From the NCBI GenBank assembly GCA_023055505.1, contig JALIRH010000008.1, forward strand, positions 1,364,001 through 1,428,000: a stretch of DNA of 64,000 nt, written 5' to 3'. The first letter of the stretch is position 1. The number at the start of each line of letters is the position of its first letter. The position numbers were made by a program, and so were the translations under genes. The notes beneath the pieces were generated by a model, which saw only the letters and a program-made list of their open reading frames with translations, ran no database searches and was not told the origin of the DNA. Of this stretch, positions 11,501 through 24,100 are shown one piece after another. This stretch comes from Callipepla californica brunnescens. Taxonomy: Eukaryota; Chordata; Aves; Galliformes; Odontophoridae.

Positions 11501-14500
11501 ATAAAGGAGTGTGAAGGAACGTAGATTTTCACTGCAATGACACAGAACCGTGCCCTCCAGAAGAGCCAGCTGGGGAAAAGCAGCACACACTTAGCAAACC
11601 CTCTTTCCTCCTGACGAGCCCAGAATTCCCTCATATCCTTTCTTGCCTCCTTCTGCTTTGAATCAACCAGGCCTTTGCTAACTTGAGCACCAGATCCTTA
11701 GCTGGATTCAGTTCACTGCAGTGGGCAGAACAACAGACAAAGCTGTTTTCCACAGGAGGGAAAACAGCTCTGGGAATCCTTCAAGTGTGGGTTACAGCAT
11801 CATTTAAGGCAGTGCTATGACTGTGGGCTGGTTTCTATTTCTACCTTCCTTTGAGTGGTATTAGGAGAAATAATAGCTTAAGGCATGGACGCCCTTATGA
11901 AGGATGGGGTACTTGATGCACAGCTGACTGCAGTCCTGGGTTTTCTCCCTATATCCAAGTGCCTCTGAGACAGGGCCCAGCAAGCTTTCCCATTTGTTTT
12001 CCTCTTAGGGTTACATTAAGCAGTGCCGCAAAAGAGCCGACATGTTTACGGAAGAACAGCTGAAGACAATCTTTGGGAATATTGAAGACATCTACAGGTG
12101 CCAGAAGAAATTTGTTAAAGCACTGGAGAAGAAATTCAACAAAGACCACCCACATTTAAGCGAGGTCGGCTCCTGTTTCTTGGAATACGTAAGTAAATTT
12201 GACTTACGGAAAGGGGTAGCTGAGCAGGGATTAGGACCGAGGGTGAGGAAACTGATCCGAGCAGCTTTGTTTAATTAAAAAAAGAAAACACAAAACAAGT
12301 CAAACCTTCCCCAACCCTGTGGCTCTTGAGGCTGCAGGCGGAGCCCTCTCTCAGGTGAGCTGCACGAGCACCCTGCTCACCACCAACCTCGGGTCTCACA
12401 GCTTCACGATGCCAGGGGAGCACAGCACCTATCCCACAGCCCGCTGTGATAGACCCAGAGCCAGGCCATCCCCCAGAGAAACACGGACACTAAATCTCAT
12501 TTCCTTCGCAGCAAACGGAGTTTCAGATATACTCCGAATACTGCAACAACCACCCCAACGCCTGCATGGAGCTGTCCCGCCTCACCAAAGTGAACAAGTA
12601 CGTCTACTTCTTCGAAGCCTGCCGCTTGCTGCAGAAGATGATCGACATATCTCTGGATGGGTTCCTGCTGACACCAGTGCAGAAAATCTGCAAGTATCCA
12701 CTGCAGCTGGCTGAACTGCTCAAATACACCAACCCTCAGCACAGGTAGGTCAGCGTGGTGGGAAGCAGAGCAGCAGCATGTCTCGTGGAAACAGGCTGAC
12801 GCAGGATTGTGTACTGAGGGCAGCTTGCTAAGCTCAGCCACTGCTGTGATTCTGCTGCTCTCCTGTAGGAACCAGGACCTGTCTGTTAGAGACCTGAAGT
12901 TACAACGTTCCTTTTATCTGGTTTCCTTGGCCCACATATCTGAGATACCAGCACATACAGAACTGGGAGTTGGTTCCTGGGGCAATACCATTGAAAGATT
13001 TGTCTCCAAAAACACTTGTTATTATAGCCCAGAACATCCAGGTACCTACACCACAGGACGTCAAGGCTGAGAGGCTGACATGGATTTTCCCTGGTGCTTT
13101 CCCTGAGGGAAATCATGGCCTACGACGCCAGCACTTACACCTCTGTGGCTGAGTGTCATTACTCTCATCCTTCCCTTCTGCAAACTGGTCCTGAATTTGT
13201 AACAACTGATATAATCTGTGTGTCAAAAGCAGCAACACATCCCTCACCCGCACTCTGCCCTCCCCTAGGGATTTTAAAGATGTTGAAGCTGCCTTAAATG
13301 CCATGAAGAATGTTGCTCGTCTCATCAATGAGAGAAAGCGGCGACTGGAGAACATCGACAAAATTGCTCAGTGGCAAAGTTCCATAGAAGACTGGGAGGT
13401 AAGATGGACTTACTTTCCCTGGGAACTGAATGCATTGTGCTTACTTTATTTCCCTCCCACCTGCTGCTCTGTGAATTGCTTTTTGATGCTTTATTGTTTC
13501 GAAGGTGTCATCTTTTAGTACAACCAAAAGTCCTGGCACACGACGCACCTAGACCAGCCACCCTGTTCCCTGGAATTCTTCATTTCCTCATTTTCCTTCT
13601 GGAATAAAATTGGAGGGTAGACTGATGAAATCATATTATTATCCTTATGTCCTCCATTTTACTGAGGGATTTAAAATTGGTCAGTGAGGGCAGAATCACC
13701 CCTTAGTGCTCGATAAAGCACACTGTTCTTAAGAATAGCCAAGCTCCAATATAGCTACAATGGAAGAAAGCAATTCCTGGAGACTCAACACAAAAATGAT
13801 CTAACCAGCCCTTGAATATCCAAAAAGTCAAGCTTATTTAGTGCCAGCAATGGATCAGCTGCTTGGGGGCTTTTCCCTTGAAAAGGAGAATTTTCCTTTA
13901 ACATATCATTGCTCTAATTGTACAGCATCACAGAACCATTGGGGTTGGAAGGGACTTCTGGAGATCCCTCAAGTCTAAGCAGCTTCTCTAGAGCAGGTTG
14001 TGCCAGAAAGTATCCAGGCCAGTCAAAGTCAGTTCCTGTTCCCTGGGTACCAAGAGTACAGCAACCACCTTGACCTAACAAGGCCTTTTCTTCAGCACAG
14101 AGTCCCCCCCTTGCTCTTGGCAGAGTGCTTCACTAGCTGGGTTTCAGGCTACACAACCATGCTGACATTATCTTGTGAGATTATGGGCTTATGCCTTCTC
14201 CCTTGTTTTGGGATGGCACAGACCAGTCACCAGGCTCTTCTTTGTGCTGCTCTCAGGGTGAAGACGTTCTGGTTAGGAGCTCAGAACTCATCTATTCCGG
14301 AGAACTAACCAAAGTGTCCCACCCTCAAGCCAAGAGCCAACAGAGGATGTTCTTCCTCTTTGATCACCAGCTTGTCTGCTGCAAGAAGGTAACTTGGGTA
14401 GTCAAATACAAACACCATTACAATGCTGAAAATTAGTCTGCTCCCACTGTTCATTTCCAGTTGTTCTCTACCCAAATCCAGAACACTTAATTCTGCTTGC

Positions 14501-17256
14501 ATCATATGTGCTTCTTGCACAGATTGATCTGCATTCTGCACGGTCTTTCCTCTGGTGCCCCAGAGCACCTGAGCAGAGCAACACTAACTGCTGGTCAAGT
14601 CCCCATAGCAGGAGATAGAAGCACTGCATTGGTGTGTGTATGTGTGTGCACCCATTTAAACAACAAAAGAAATCTGTATAACTGTGTAATCTCTCACAGG
14701 ACCTTCTGCGCCGGGACATCCTGTATTATAAGAGTCGGATCAACATGGATGATATGGAAATCCTGGATATAGAAGACGGGAAGGACAAGGACTTCAGCAT
14801 CAGTGTGAAAAACGCATTTAAATTACACTGCCGCAACACTGAGGAGGTCCACTTGTTCTGTGCAAAAAAGCCCGAGCAGAAGCAGCGCTGGCTGAAGGCC
14901 TTTGAAAATGAAAGGAGACAGGTCCAGCTCGACCAGGAGACAGGTACAGAATGAGATCCAGTGGGTTTAGTGTGGCTTTTCTGAATACTGCCCAATGCAT
15001 GGGAGCTGGGGGACCATGGGGCTGCAATCCACGCTCTGGACAGCTGACTATAACACAGTGAATGAATTCATGCAGTTTAAAAAGGAACGAGCCACAGTGC
15101 TCAGCCGCTGCAGCACGTGTCCTCAGAGAGCTTGATGTTTTAACATGTTCAGGCAGGACTGACAGTCAATACAATCCCGTAGAACCTCGATTATTTTGCA
15201 GTATATTGTGACAATTTGCATTGTGGCTTAATGCAGCAGGTGGCTCAGCGCCACACAGACCTTTGCATGCTGATGGGAGAAAAAATCAGGGAGAAAAAGA
15301 ACTATTCACTAAAACTATTTGAAGTAAAAGTATTCACTGAGAGAAAAGGAGGGGAACAATATTTGTGACTCTGTGTATTAATGATGGTGGATAACAAGTG
15401 ACGCATAAGCAATTGCTCACCACTCCCTGAGTGGTGGAATAGAGAGATGAACTCCCACCCCCTTCAGAACTCCTTGTGCATGATGCCATATGATACAGAG
15501 CATCCCTTTGGCCAGCTGAAGTCAGCTGCCCTAACTCTGTCCCCTCCCAGCTCCTTGGGTACGTCACTGAGAAAGGCCTTGGCTCTGTACAGCACTGCTT
15601 GGCAGCAGCTGTACTCATCTCTGTGTTATTAAGATCATTTCTCTCCTAGAACCAAAACACAGCATCATATCAGGCACTGAGGAAAACCAATTCCATCCCA
15701 GCTGAAAGAAAGGCAGCTTGACGTAGCAGTATCTGTAGAGAACAGATGCAGTCAATGGTGCAAGACAATGTTCAAGTTTTATGCCCAAATTGTGCTTAGT
15801 TCAGATGTGGGATCCAGTGAGGTCTGAGCCACAACTGCTCTGGCCTGGTTCTGCCTGCAGGCAGGGGGCATTGCAGCACAGAGTGCAACGTCAGGAGCTG
15901 CTGCTGACAGCCTCTCTTTTATCTTCAAGGTTTTTCAATCACAGAGATGCAGAAGAAGCAAGCAATGCTAAATGCCAGCAAGCAGCACCACAGCGGGAAG
16001 CCAAAGGGTGAGTCACTCCTGAAATGCTGCTTGCTCCAGTGGTGGCATTTCTGTTTTACACTGCTGCTGTTTAACTTGCCTTAGAGGGCTTTGCCTTTTA
16101 TTTTTATGTTTGCTTTTTTTAAAAAAAAAAAAAGCCTTAAGCTAGTGAATACTCACTGCTGTGTTGAAGTGCTTCACTTTGTGTTCTCATGGTCAGTGTT
16201 GTGAAGCAGCACGGTAAGGAGCAAACTGCAAGCAGTCATTCTCAGCTTGCAGATCTATAGAAAACTCACTTCATTCTCACAGGAGATAAACTGCAAACAA
16301 GCCCTCTTACATTTACCAGCACAATCCATCGAGGAGACTGAAGGACATGCACTGATGAATATTAAGCATTCCAGAGCCGCCTGATATATAATCAGATCAC
16401 TTTGTACCACAATTGTTCTCAGAATTCTCCTGCCATTTAGTTTCCCTTACTGCAGATCACACTTGCTCTTTCTAATAAGCACCAGACATTCCATCATTCA
16501 CAGCAGCACTGTCCCTCTCCCAGTGCTTCCCAGGCATATCTTCTCCAGGCAGGACTCCACAGATAAACACGGTGAAGTCCTGGCAGCCACGAGCCTGTAG
16601 TGGATCCAGTTGGTTACCTCTCTCGCTGTGGTTGCTACAGCTCTCTTCAGACTAAGCATTCTTAGCATTAAGCTCGGGAACAGCATCAGAAAAAAAGAAG
16701 CACTTCATTCAGCATCCAGAAAAAGAGGGTGGTTTTGTGTTTGTTTGTTTTCCCTCCTTACTTTTTAAATTGTATGGACAATGCTCAGGCACAGGTCTTC
16801 AGGTTACGGAGTGATTCTGCTTGCTGCAAGTTCACTGCCGTGGATTCCCCATGCCTTTTCCAGTGCAGGGCATCATAAACAAGTGCAGGCAGCTTCTTTT
16901 CCCAAAACACAGTTTGTTGACAGATCACCTGTCACTTATGCTTGGTATTTCTGGGACTTCCATGGTACCATCAATAATTCTGAAAGGCGTTGCTGAAATT
17001 AAGGGCAACAGTGCGGCAAATCTAATTCAGTTTTAACTGGGACGGGGCAGGGTTTGCGAGCTCATCTCACGTGCTTTGCTGTCTCCTTGCTGTCACAGCT
17101 GTCACCAGGCCATACTATGACTTCCTGATGCGACAGAAGCATCCCACCCTGCCTACCACGCTCCCACAGCAGCAAGTCTTCATGCTGGCAGAGCCCAAGC
17201 GCAAACCCTCGAACTTCTGGCAGAACATCAGCAGGCTGACACCCTTCCGGAAATAA
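8371..17256 (+). CDS. ARHGEF4: ARHGEF4 (Asef), 3' nine coding exons; partial at 5' end
   Basis: This is a Rho-family guanine nucleotide exchange factor, known in mammals to activate Cdc42 (and Rac1) after APC binds its N-terminus, driving actin remodelling and migration. The coding exons are 8371-8550, 10823-11017, 12009-12188, 12512-12744, 13269-13398, 14257-14388, 14700-14943, 15930-16007 and 17099-17256. All introns have GT-AG ends, and the 1530 nt join in one frame to 509 residues plus TAA. Visible domains, in partial-protein numbering, are SH3 (about 7-62, with ALWDH and WWWG motifs), an acidic linker (66-97), DH (about 103-290, with [10 protein letters not shown] and [14 protein letters not shown]), PH (about 307-430) and a C-tail ending in [15 protein letters not shown] in the DH and [17 protein letters not shown] in the PH match ARHGEF4 better than the paralogue SPATA13 or the related ARHGEF9. 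Synteny with FAM168B agrees. The N-terminal APC-binding exons are not in the window. Confidence 0.95.
10823..11017 (+). CDS. ARHGEF4: ARHGEF4 coding exon: SH3-DH linker and first DH helix
   Basis: The exon is 195 nt, phase 0/0, with acceptor tctgctccag and donor gtaaggg. It opens with [12 protein letters not shown], then a low-complexity acidic and serine stretch ([11 protein letters not shown]). It then enters the first conserved DH helix, [17 protein letters not shown], whose conserved glutamate contacts the GTPase in DH family members. The linker part is the least conserved section of the visible protein. Confidence 0.95.
12009..12188 (+). CDS. ARHGEF4: ARHGEF4 coding exon: DH domain, second segment
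   Basis: The exon is 180 nt, phase 0/0, with acceptor cctcttag and donor gtaagt. It encodes [18 protein letters not shown] through [25 protein letters not shown] is the second conserved DH block. Length and phase agree with the family gene structure, and the reading frame continues directly from the preceding exon ending in DICE. Confidence 0.94.
12512..12744 (+). CDS. ARHGEF4: ARHGEF4 coding exon: DH domain core
   Basis: The exon is 233 nt, phase 0 in and phase 2 out, with acceptor ccttcgcag and donor gtaggt. It encodes [14 protein letters not shown] through KYTNPQH and two bases of the next arginine codon. It carries [19 protein letters not shown], the hallmark of the DH catalytic surface (conserved region 3). 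This is one of the strongest family signatures in the window. Confidence 0.95.
13269..13398 (+). CDS. ARHGEF4: ARHGEF4 coding exon: last DH helix and DH-PH junction
   Basis: The exon is 130 nt, phase 2 in and phase 0 out, with acceptor cccctag and donor gtaaga. It encodes [18 protein letters not shown], then [18 protein letters not shown] and SSIEDWE. The long basic helix is the final DH helix that leads into the PH domain. Confidence 0.95.
13924..14015 (-). mobile_element. CR1 LINE 3' fragment, antisense, in ARHGEF4 intron
   Basis: The sequence tcacagaaccattggggttggaa, then gggacttctggagatc, is the reverse complement of the CR1 3' end. It lies in the intron between the last DH exon and the first PH exon, about 240 bases before the PH exon acceptor. 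Confidence 0.75.
14257..14388 (+). CDS. ARHGEF4: ARHGEF4 coding exon: PH domain, first strands
   Basis: The exon is 132 nt, phase 0/0, with acceptor gctctcag and donor gtaact. It encodes [17 protein letters not shown] through [17 protein letters not shown]. The FFLFDHQLV strand is typical of DH-associated PH domains. The VCCKK ending differs slightly from mammalian Asef as I recall it, which is within normal variation. Confidence 0.95.
14700..14943 (+). CDS. ARHGEF4: ARHGEF4 coding exon: PH domain, remainder
   Basis: The exon is 244 nt, phase 0 in and phase 1 out, with acceptor ctctcacag and donor gtacag. It encodes [18 protein letters not shown] through QVQLDQETG. The C-terminal PH helix is visible as [10 protein letters not shown] with its conserved tryptophan. 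The PH domain of this family binds phosphoinositides and buttresses the DH domain. Confidence 0.95.
15930..16007 (+). CDS. ARHGEF4: ARHGEF4 coding exon: post-PH linker
   Basis: The exon is 78 nt, phase 1/1, with acceptor tatcttcaag and donor gtgagt. It encodes [18 protein letters not shown] then HHSGKPK. It is short but well supported: both splice sites are good, and the frame connects ETG on one side to the last exon on the other. Confidence 0.92.
17099..17256 (+). CDS. ARHGEF4: ARHGEF4 terminal coding exon and stop
   Basis: The acceptor is cttgctgtcacag, entered at phase 1, and the exon ends at TAA 17254-17256. It encodes a basic and proline-rich tail with [34 protein letters not shown] and a final RLTPFRK. 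The tail is the family-conserved C-terminus, which also ends in a RLTPF-like motif in collybistin. Confidence 0.95.
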
Positions 17257-18160
17257 GGACAGCCCCGTGTTTGTGCCTGAACCCCTTCTGAGAAAGCACT
17301 TTATCCACCAGTCCTAGGAGGTGGAGCCCAGGTTCTTCCAATCCTTTGTTTTTATGGAGGATGGCACGTGCGCTCCTGCCTTCTCTATTTATCTTGCAGA
17401 CCGACCGACCCCTGGCTCTGAGGTGAGACACCGCACACGTGCTCGCACACTGTGCTAGGTCCCCGCGAGCCAGCCCTGCAGAGACAAACTCCCAGGAAGA
17501 GATCAGAACGGAGCCTGATCTATTTCATCTGAAGAGGTTTTTGCCTGCCAGCTGTACTCTGAATCATTCCATTCTGCTGTGAACACCGCTGCTGCGTGGC
17601 AGCTGCTCAGCCTACCAGCTCCGTGCCCACTGACACGCTCAGATCAGCGCAGTGTTGCTGACGTTACACGTTTTCCAGGGAGGAGCAAACCCTTCCGTTC
17701 TCTGCCCACCCCAGTTCCCCACCTTTCTCCTCAAGGACACGATCCTCCTACACACTTCTAACTAACTCAGTTAGCCTCTGCTGCCACTCAGACGAGACAA
17801 CAGTGAGTATTGCACTGTGACCCTCTCCTTCCCTTGAGTTCAACGACACTGATGTATAGCTCGTTAAACGGTGCCAACCAACCTGCAGCATGAGTAACAT
17901 CCAAGAGCCACTCCAAGTGGGTTCGTTACATGAGATAGAGAAAAATGTGCCTAAATTAATACTGTACTCAATTCCTTAGATTCTCTTCTATCGTTCTGCC
18001 ATATTTCCTGGCCAATGAAAATGCTCATTGTTTGTAATGTGTTTATTTATGGTATAAAGCAGAACTGTGTATTTTGTAAGTCTGTAATTGTTCTTGTCAG
18101 ATGTTAACCCGATGCCTGTTTTGTCTGTTTTATTTTTATTTTTTCAATAACAAAAAGTCA
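17257..18160 (+). other. ARHGEF4: ARHGEF4 3'UTR, proximal part (3' end uncertain)
   Basis: This is noncoding sequence directly after the stop codon. An AT-rich stretch at about 18035-18160 contains TATAAA (about 18053) and AATAAC (about 18146) in a setting that resembles a vertebrate mRNA 3' end. No canonical AATAAA occurs until 19448, and others lie at 21168 and 23538. The true cleavage site, or sites, cannot be fixed from sequence alone. Confidence 0.5.
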
Positions 18161-21100
18161 ATATTTGCAAACCCAGCTCCCAGAAGTCAGAGTCTGCAGT
18201 TCAACGCTGAAAGACTAAAGCCACAATTGTTATGCAAACTTCTACAGACCCAGATTATTACAGGGCTTTGATACCTTTACAAAACAGACACCCGAAGGCT
18301 ACTTACAACAGGCCAAGATTTGGCACTGAAAGCCTCACTTTAGGTACCCAGGTTTCAAACAGTGGCCAAGATAAATTCATTCGTACCTTGGTTAGCATAA
18401 GATTTGCCTTACCTTAGTGAGAGTTAGAAGCCATACTGACCTAATTCCCCTAGCTTAGAGACACCTCGAGACATTGGAAGGAAGACACTCCTTTGTTCCA
18501 ACATGCTATTGTGAGTGAGCACTAACTGCCTGCAAAGCTCCTAAGTCCGGTGTTTGATGCTGTAGCTGACCAAAGTCTGGTCATCCAGGGATATCTGAAT
18601 TTAGTAGCATGTACAAAGTCATTCTTGCACTATATCTTCTCCCCCAGACCAGGGGCTACATTTAATTTCATAAAGAAACTTGTAAAAGTGACTCTTGTCT
18701 GTGTCTGACGTGTCTTATCCATGTGAATTTGTTTCTCTTGAAAACTGGAGTAGAGATTTTCCCCTCACAACTTAGGAAGTGCAGCTCATCAGCAGAACCA
18801 TGCTAGAAGGCCGCAGTGAAGCCGTCCATGGAGGGCAGGCAGGTGGAAGTGAGACGTGGTACAAGAGATGCACCCACCCGTCCTTCAGAACACGGAAGGT
18901 TAGCAAGTCAGCAGCATCTAGCTCCCAGCCTCTTGCGAGTTAAAAATGATGAGGAAACATTACAAAGATTCTAGGGGATCAGTGAGCTCACACTGAGCAA
19001 TAGGGAATTGGAGAGGAACAGCAAGCTGAAGCGTGAAAGAGAACACAGCTGTTCCTCCTGGGCCCTGCCCACCTGCACTGTCTGCCCACCACTACTCCCA
19101 GGAAAACGCACAGCTCCGCGCTCCTCTCCAGGGCAGAACCAGATGCAGCATCACCGCTTGATGCAGCCCTCTAGAGGATGGGGATAAGAAACCAAATGAG
19201 AAAAACCCTTCCACTCTCAATGCTGCCTGTGGAAGTTCAGCACGCTCCTTCCCCTTCCACATCTCTCCACACAACAGGAAGACAGGGCTTACCATGCAGG
19301 AACTGCATTCTTCTGAGCTGCTTTCTGCCTGCCTCGCAGTAACTTGAACCAGCATAATCATGTGCAGGTCTGTTGTGGCATTGTCAAAAATGCAGCTGGG
19401 GCATTTATAGGAATGGCCTTTAAGCACTGCATAACCAACCATGGTTCAATAAACACAAGACAGGGAAAAAAAACCCCAAAAACACAAGAAAATCAGCCCT
19501 AGCTTTGCACGACATCAGCACTGCTAGCCTCGTAGTGCTCAGCACCTTCCCCTCTCAGCACCTCCTGCCCATTCAGCCTGCACACCCTCACCATGCTCCA
19601 CCACAGCCTTGAGCACCACGCTGTCAGGGCCAGCAGGGAAGTGGCAGCTGAGCTGTGCCACCTGCAATAAGAAGTCTCGACCACTGGAAGGGAAGAGGTT
19701 TCAGGATTTGAGGGGTGTGTGGTGGGAGCATCATTTCACATTCACCCTTCCACCCTTTGCACATGCACACTTGCTTTTCTGCAGAACAGGCCACTTCTTT
19801 GGGGCACGTATGAGTGAACTTCATCCTCAGAAGCGCTGAGCACAGAAGCACTCCTGTTGGACTTCACAGCACGCAGGGTGCTGAATGATTACCCTCACTG
19901 CACTGCACCCACCACAACAGGGTCAGCCCTGCAGCAAGCATGCGTAAATAACACAAGGCGATCGTTACTTTTGTGTTTACCCTGAGTGTCTGCACCTCTC
20001 CTCTCCTTTTCCATGTCTGTTTTGATTGGCCAGGAAGAAAAACACATTGGCATGGGATTGATCCATTTTCTGAGGTTAGGAGCTTTGTACCTGGGGGAGG
20101 GGGGGGAGGAATGCTGGATTAAAGCAGCCTGACCTGGGCCAGAAGGGGCTTTGGGAGTTGGTGTAGTGCAATTTCCTAACACCATGCTCTGCTCACAACG
20201 CCCTGGAACAAGACTTAATGGCATCAGGCTGCTGCCACAGCGTGCTCAAGGACAGAGGTTCTCCAGAGACCGGGGTCCCCGTTCAGCAAGAGACCAGCCA
20301 CAATCTGAAAAACCTTACTGCACCCATTTGAAGGCCCATTTGCACCTTCTGATACTGTTTTTAATGTGTATTTTGTTCTATACCACACTTTACGTCTACA
20401 CTGAGGTCACTCCAGTACAAATTCCCATCTATTCTACTGAATGAGACGGGGTGAGAATGGCACAGAAACTACACAGCAACTGATGCTCTGCAAGTTCCTG
20501 GTGCACTAAAAGACACCCCCACACCAAAACACACCTAAGAGCTGGCTACTAGCACCTCTGTACCAATACTTTGAACAGTATGTACGCATCGAGTTACTGA
20601 AGCTGCCAGATTATTTACCATCTTTTCCAGAACTTGTTTCCTATCTCATCAGTGCATGCAAGAGAATTACATAGAGAAACTTTGTAGAAATATTTGTAAG
20701 TGCCAAAACAGACTCCTCCGTCCAAACAGCATCCCAGCAGAAGTTGTTATTTATGGCAGAGAGAAATACATCTCCTCTGCTTGACGGCCTATCAGTAATA
20801 TCCTTAATAAGTGACTTCAGTTGGGATCCTGCTCTTGTAAGGAACACTTGGAGAGAGGATCTGATTCCCTATGCAAGACCGAAATCAGGTATAAAAGTTG
20901 ATCGTGGAAACCTTGTAACTTAGCAGGTGGAGCTGCAGCACTAATTAACAGGTAAGAACCAAACTTGCTTTGTTCCACATAACCACACCCCCACATCTGT
21001 ACCCCCATTGGTGCATCTGCACGGGATTTCATAAAGGAACAGGACCCGTATTTTTGACCCGTACCAACTCCCGCTTCACCGACACAAAACCTGTTCTTTC

Positions 21101-24100
21101 CTTAAAGAACCGTGCACCCGATCACGTGTGACCTCCTCAAGTCATCTTATCTCCTAAATTATTTCTGAATAAATGGTAAAACATACGTGTGCTAAGAGTA
21201 ACTGACACCGCATTCCCCTTGTCACCTCCCGTGGGGATTCTGAATGGACTTACTCAGCACTGTACTGCCAAGTGGAACTGTCAGGGAGAATGCATGTAAA
21301 GGACACAAGCTTTACGAGTTGTACGTGTGCACATTAGGGGATGACCTCGTGGATCTTCCCAAACTCATCGTAATGGGGTTTTCTGGCATCTGAGCACCAG
21401 GTCAAGCACAACTTCTGTCAAGCTTTCAGCATACCAGACTGAACGATCTCAGATTCGCATGGAAGTCCACCTGAAGCACGACCAAGCAGAGACACAAAAC
21501 CACAGAACTCACCTCCCCTCCTTTGGAGATGAACCCTCTACATGGCCAGAAACACGTGTTGTCACGCCAAACAAAAAACACTGAGCCTAAATGAAAAGCG
21601 CTAAGTTCCCATCCTGAATCTGAACAGCAACAACCCAACCCAACCCAGGGGTTGTTGGGTGGTTCTGGTTGTTCCTGCCCTCCTCCCTCCTGTAGCTAAG
21701 TGCATGGGAAAATTCTTGTGAAAAGCAGCTATGTTTCCTAATGAGCAAAGCCTGTGCAGGCTCTGCTCAGGCAACGTGTGGATTTACGTGAAGCAGTCAC
21801 AAGAGAGCAGCTTGCTGAAGCTGCCTCTCAAACCAGGAGAGCAAGTGGCTGCTAATAACTCAGTTTCTACCTTTTAAAGAAAAGAAATCTGTTTCGTATT
21901 GCCAGGCTGGAACAATGGAGTCAGATGGACACACTGCAAAAACGTCAACGCTCCCAGTTCTGAGAGCATCAGAAGCAGTACAAACTTTTGACATTTACAT
22001 CAGGTTCAAAGATGCATGTACCCACGGAGCCAAACATTCCCAAGAAGCAACACTGAAGATCTGTGATTCTATCAATGCTAAGATCTTTACCTGAAGAACT
22101 GTGGGGTGCAGGGAGGTGAAAGCCCTTCTTGCCTCTAGCCTCAGCCATGGCCTCACTGTGTGTTAACTGGGCTGCCTGGGCACTGCCTGCAAGCCAGGCC
22201 TCCATGGCAGTCACTGTGAGCAACGGGCATCCCAAAGGAATCTCAAATTCAGACTGAAAACGCATCTCTTCGCACACCTGGAGACAGAAATCGGCTTTTA
22301 AGATTCATCTTCTGCAATATTAAACAAAATATCGGGCTGAGCTCCTCCAGATTTACTCCAGCAGAAGACTGTCTTCACGCAGCAGCCAAACACACCTTCA
22401 CTGCACTGATTCCTAACATCAGTGTTTTGAGTTTCGCAGCCTGCTGAAGAACACCGTCAGCATCTGTGAGGTGCTGCAGCTTCCAGCAAGTCCCACTTCC
22501 AATTTTACTGCTACAACTGTCTTCAAATCTAGCCATCTGCCTACAAGTGAGGGTTATGGGATGGCAGTACGTTGCTGCAGCAAATACAGGACAGCATCAA
22601 GTCCAAAGGCTGTAAGGATGAAGCTGTTCCAGCTTTGTTCAGCCGCTGGAGCCTCAGCCAGCACCTGCAGCACTCTCCAGTTCTGGACCTGCACTGCTAC
22701 TGACACGCAGTCTGAGATATCTTAGCCACAACATCCTCTACAAACAGAAGGCCCCATCTCCACAGCTCCTGCCTAAGTAAGGCTGTAGGATCAAGTTTCC
22801 AGGTAAGTAACGGGTTAAAAAAATGAGAACTCTGGTAATGGACAGAAGTAAAATGAAAAACATCGACATGTTTTCAGTTGATTTGAACCTCCTGAAGGTG
22901 CAGTTTTGTTCATTTAATAGTGCAGGCAGGGAATCAATTTTTGAAGCAGCGCAGACAGATCAATGCAGCTCTTCTCAGAACTCAGCTAGCACAAGAAAAC
23001 AGCCAAAAACATGGCCTGGCAGAAGCCAGAACGCACCCCCATGACTTCCTGCTGCCCAGGGACCGGGGGGAGGTAGGATGATCTCCTGCGTGCTCAGGAA
23101 CAGCAGCAGCGTGGGCTTCACTTGCCTTTACATTCACAGCTGCCTATTTCAGGCTTGGGAAAGCCCAGAGGGGTCTCCTTCTTGGCCACGCTGCAATCAC
23201 AGCTTCCCCTGCCTTGGGATTAACACCGCACGCCGTACTCCGTTTCTCACCATGGCTCCCACGCTTCCTTCACAAACCACATTACTGAAACCCCATGGCT
23301 TTGGCAATGCTGGTACTATTACCAAGTACAGAGGCTGCTTGTTCTTTCTGCATAACTGCCATTTTCCTCCCTGCAACCACTCCACCCCGGTGTGCATGGT
23401 GAGCTTCTCTTTTGCACAGCTTTGCTACCAAAGCAGCACTCTGTTTTACAACCTGTGCAAATAAGATACCCCCATACTGCCCCTGGACTTGTATACGTTT
23501 GTGTGTGACTGTTTACATATATATTTGTGAGTTGGGAAATAAAGAAGTTATCAACTTTACTCCTGTCTGATTCTGTCATCTTCTCCTAACACATTAATCA
23601 CTGTGGATACGAAATAAACCTCTATTCCCACCACAGTCAAATGCAGCTCTGGAACTGTATCTGCACTACTGTTGCTCCTATTTGTCCACACTCGATTCCC
23701 CATTTGCCAGAAGCAGCAGCCTGCCATTACCCAGCCCTGCCAGGTTTGGGGTTTGACATTCAGCAACCTGAAGCAATACCATCAAGAAAAACTCCGCACT
23801 TCTGCCTCAGCCACACTAGCACTCCAGCAGAGAAAGAAGATAGAGCACTCATCTCCACTTCTAATTTCCCATGATCATACTTCTTAAGGTAAGGCTGGTA
23901 AAAGCTGAACTGCAGAAACCTGTTCCCCCTGTTTTTGAAGCTTCCATTTGTCCAGCACCCTCCCTGCCCAGAGAACCAAACTATTGTGAAACACTACGAA
24001 ACAGATTTATAGAGCCCCAAACCAAAGGTTTAGCGGCACCAATCTGAGCTCACTACCGAGTTCTTTTTCCCCCCACTGGGTCTGTCCCTTCTGTCCACCA

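Noticed and set aside
8371..17256. Assignment of the exchange factor to SPATA13 (Asef2) or ARHGEF9 (collybistin)
   Set aside because: The DH-PH junction and the start of the PH ([35 protein letters not shown]) fit ARHGEF4 better than my recollection of SPATA13 or ARHGEF9. The convergent neighbour is FAM168B, as for ARHGEF4 in other vertebrates.
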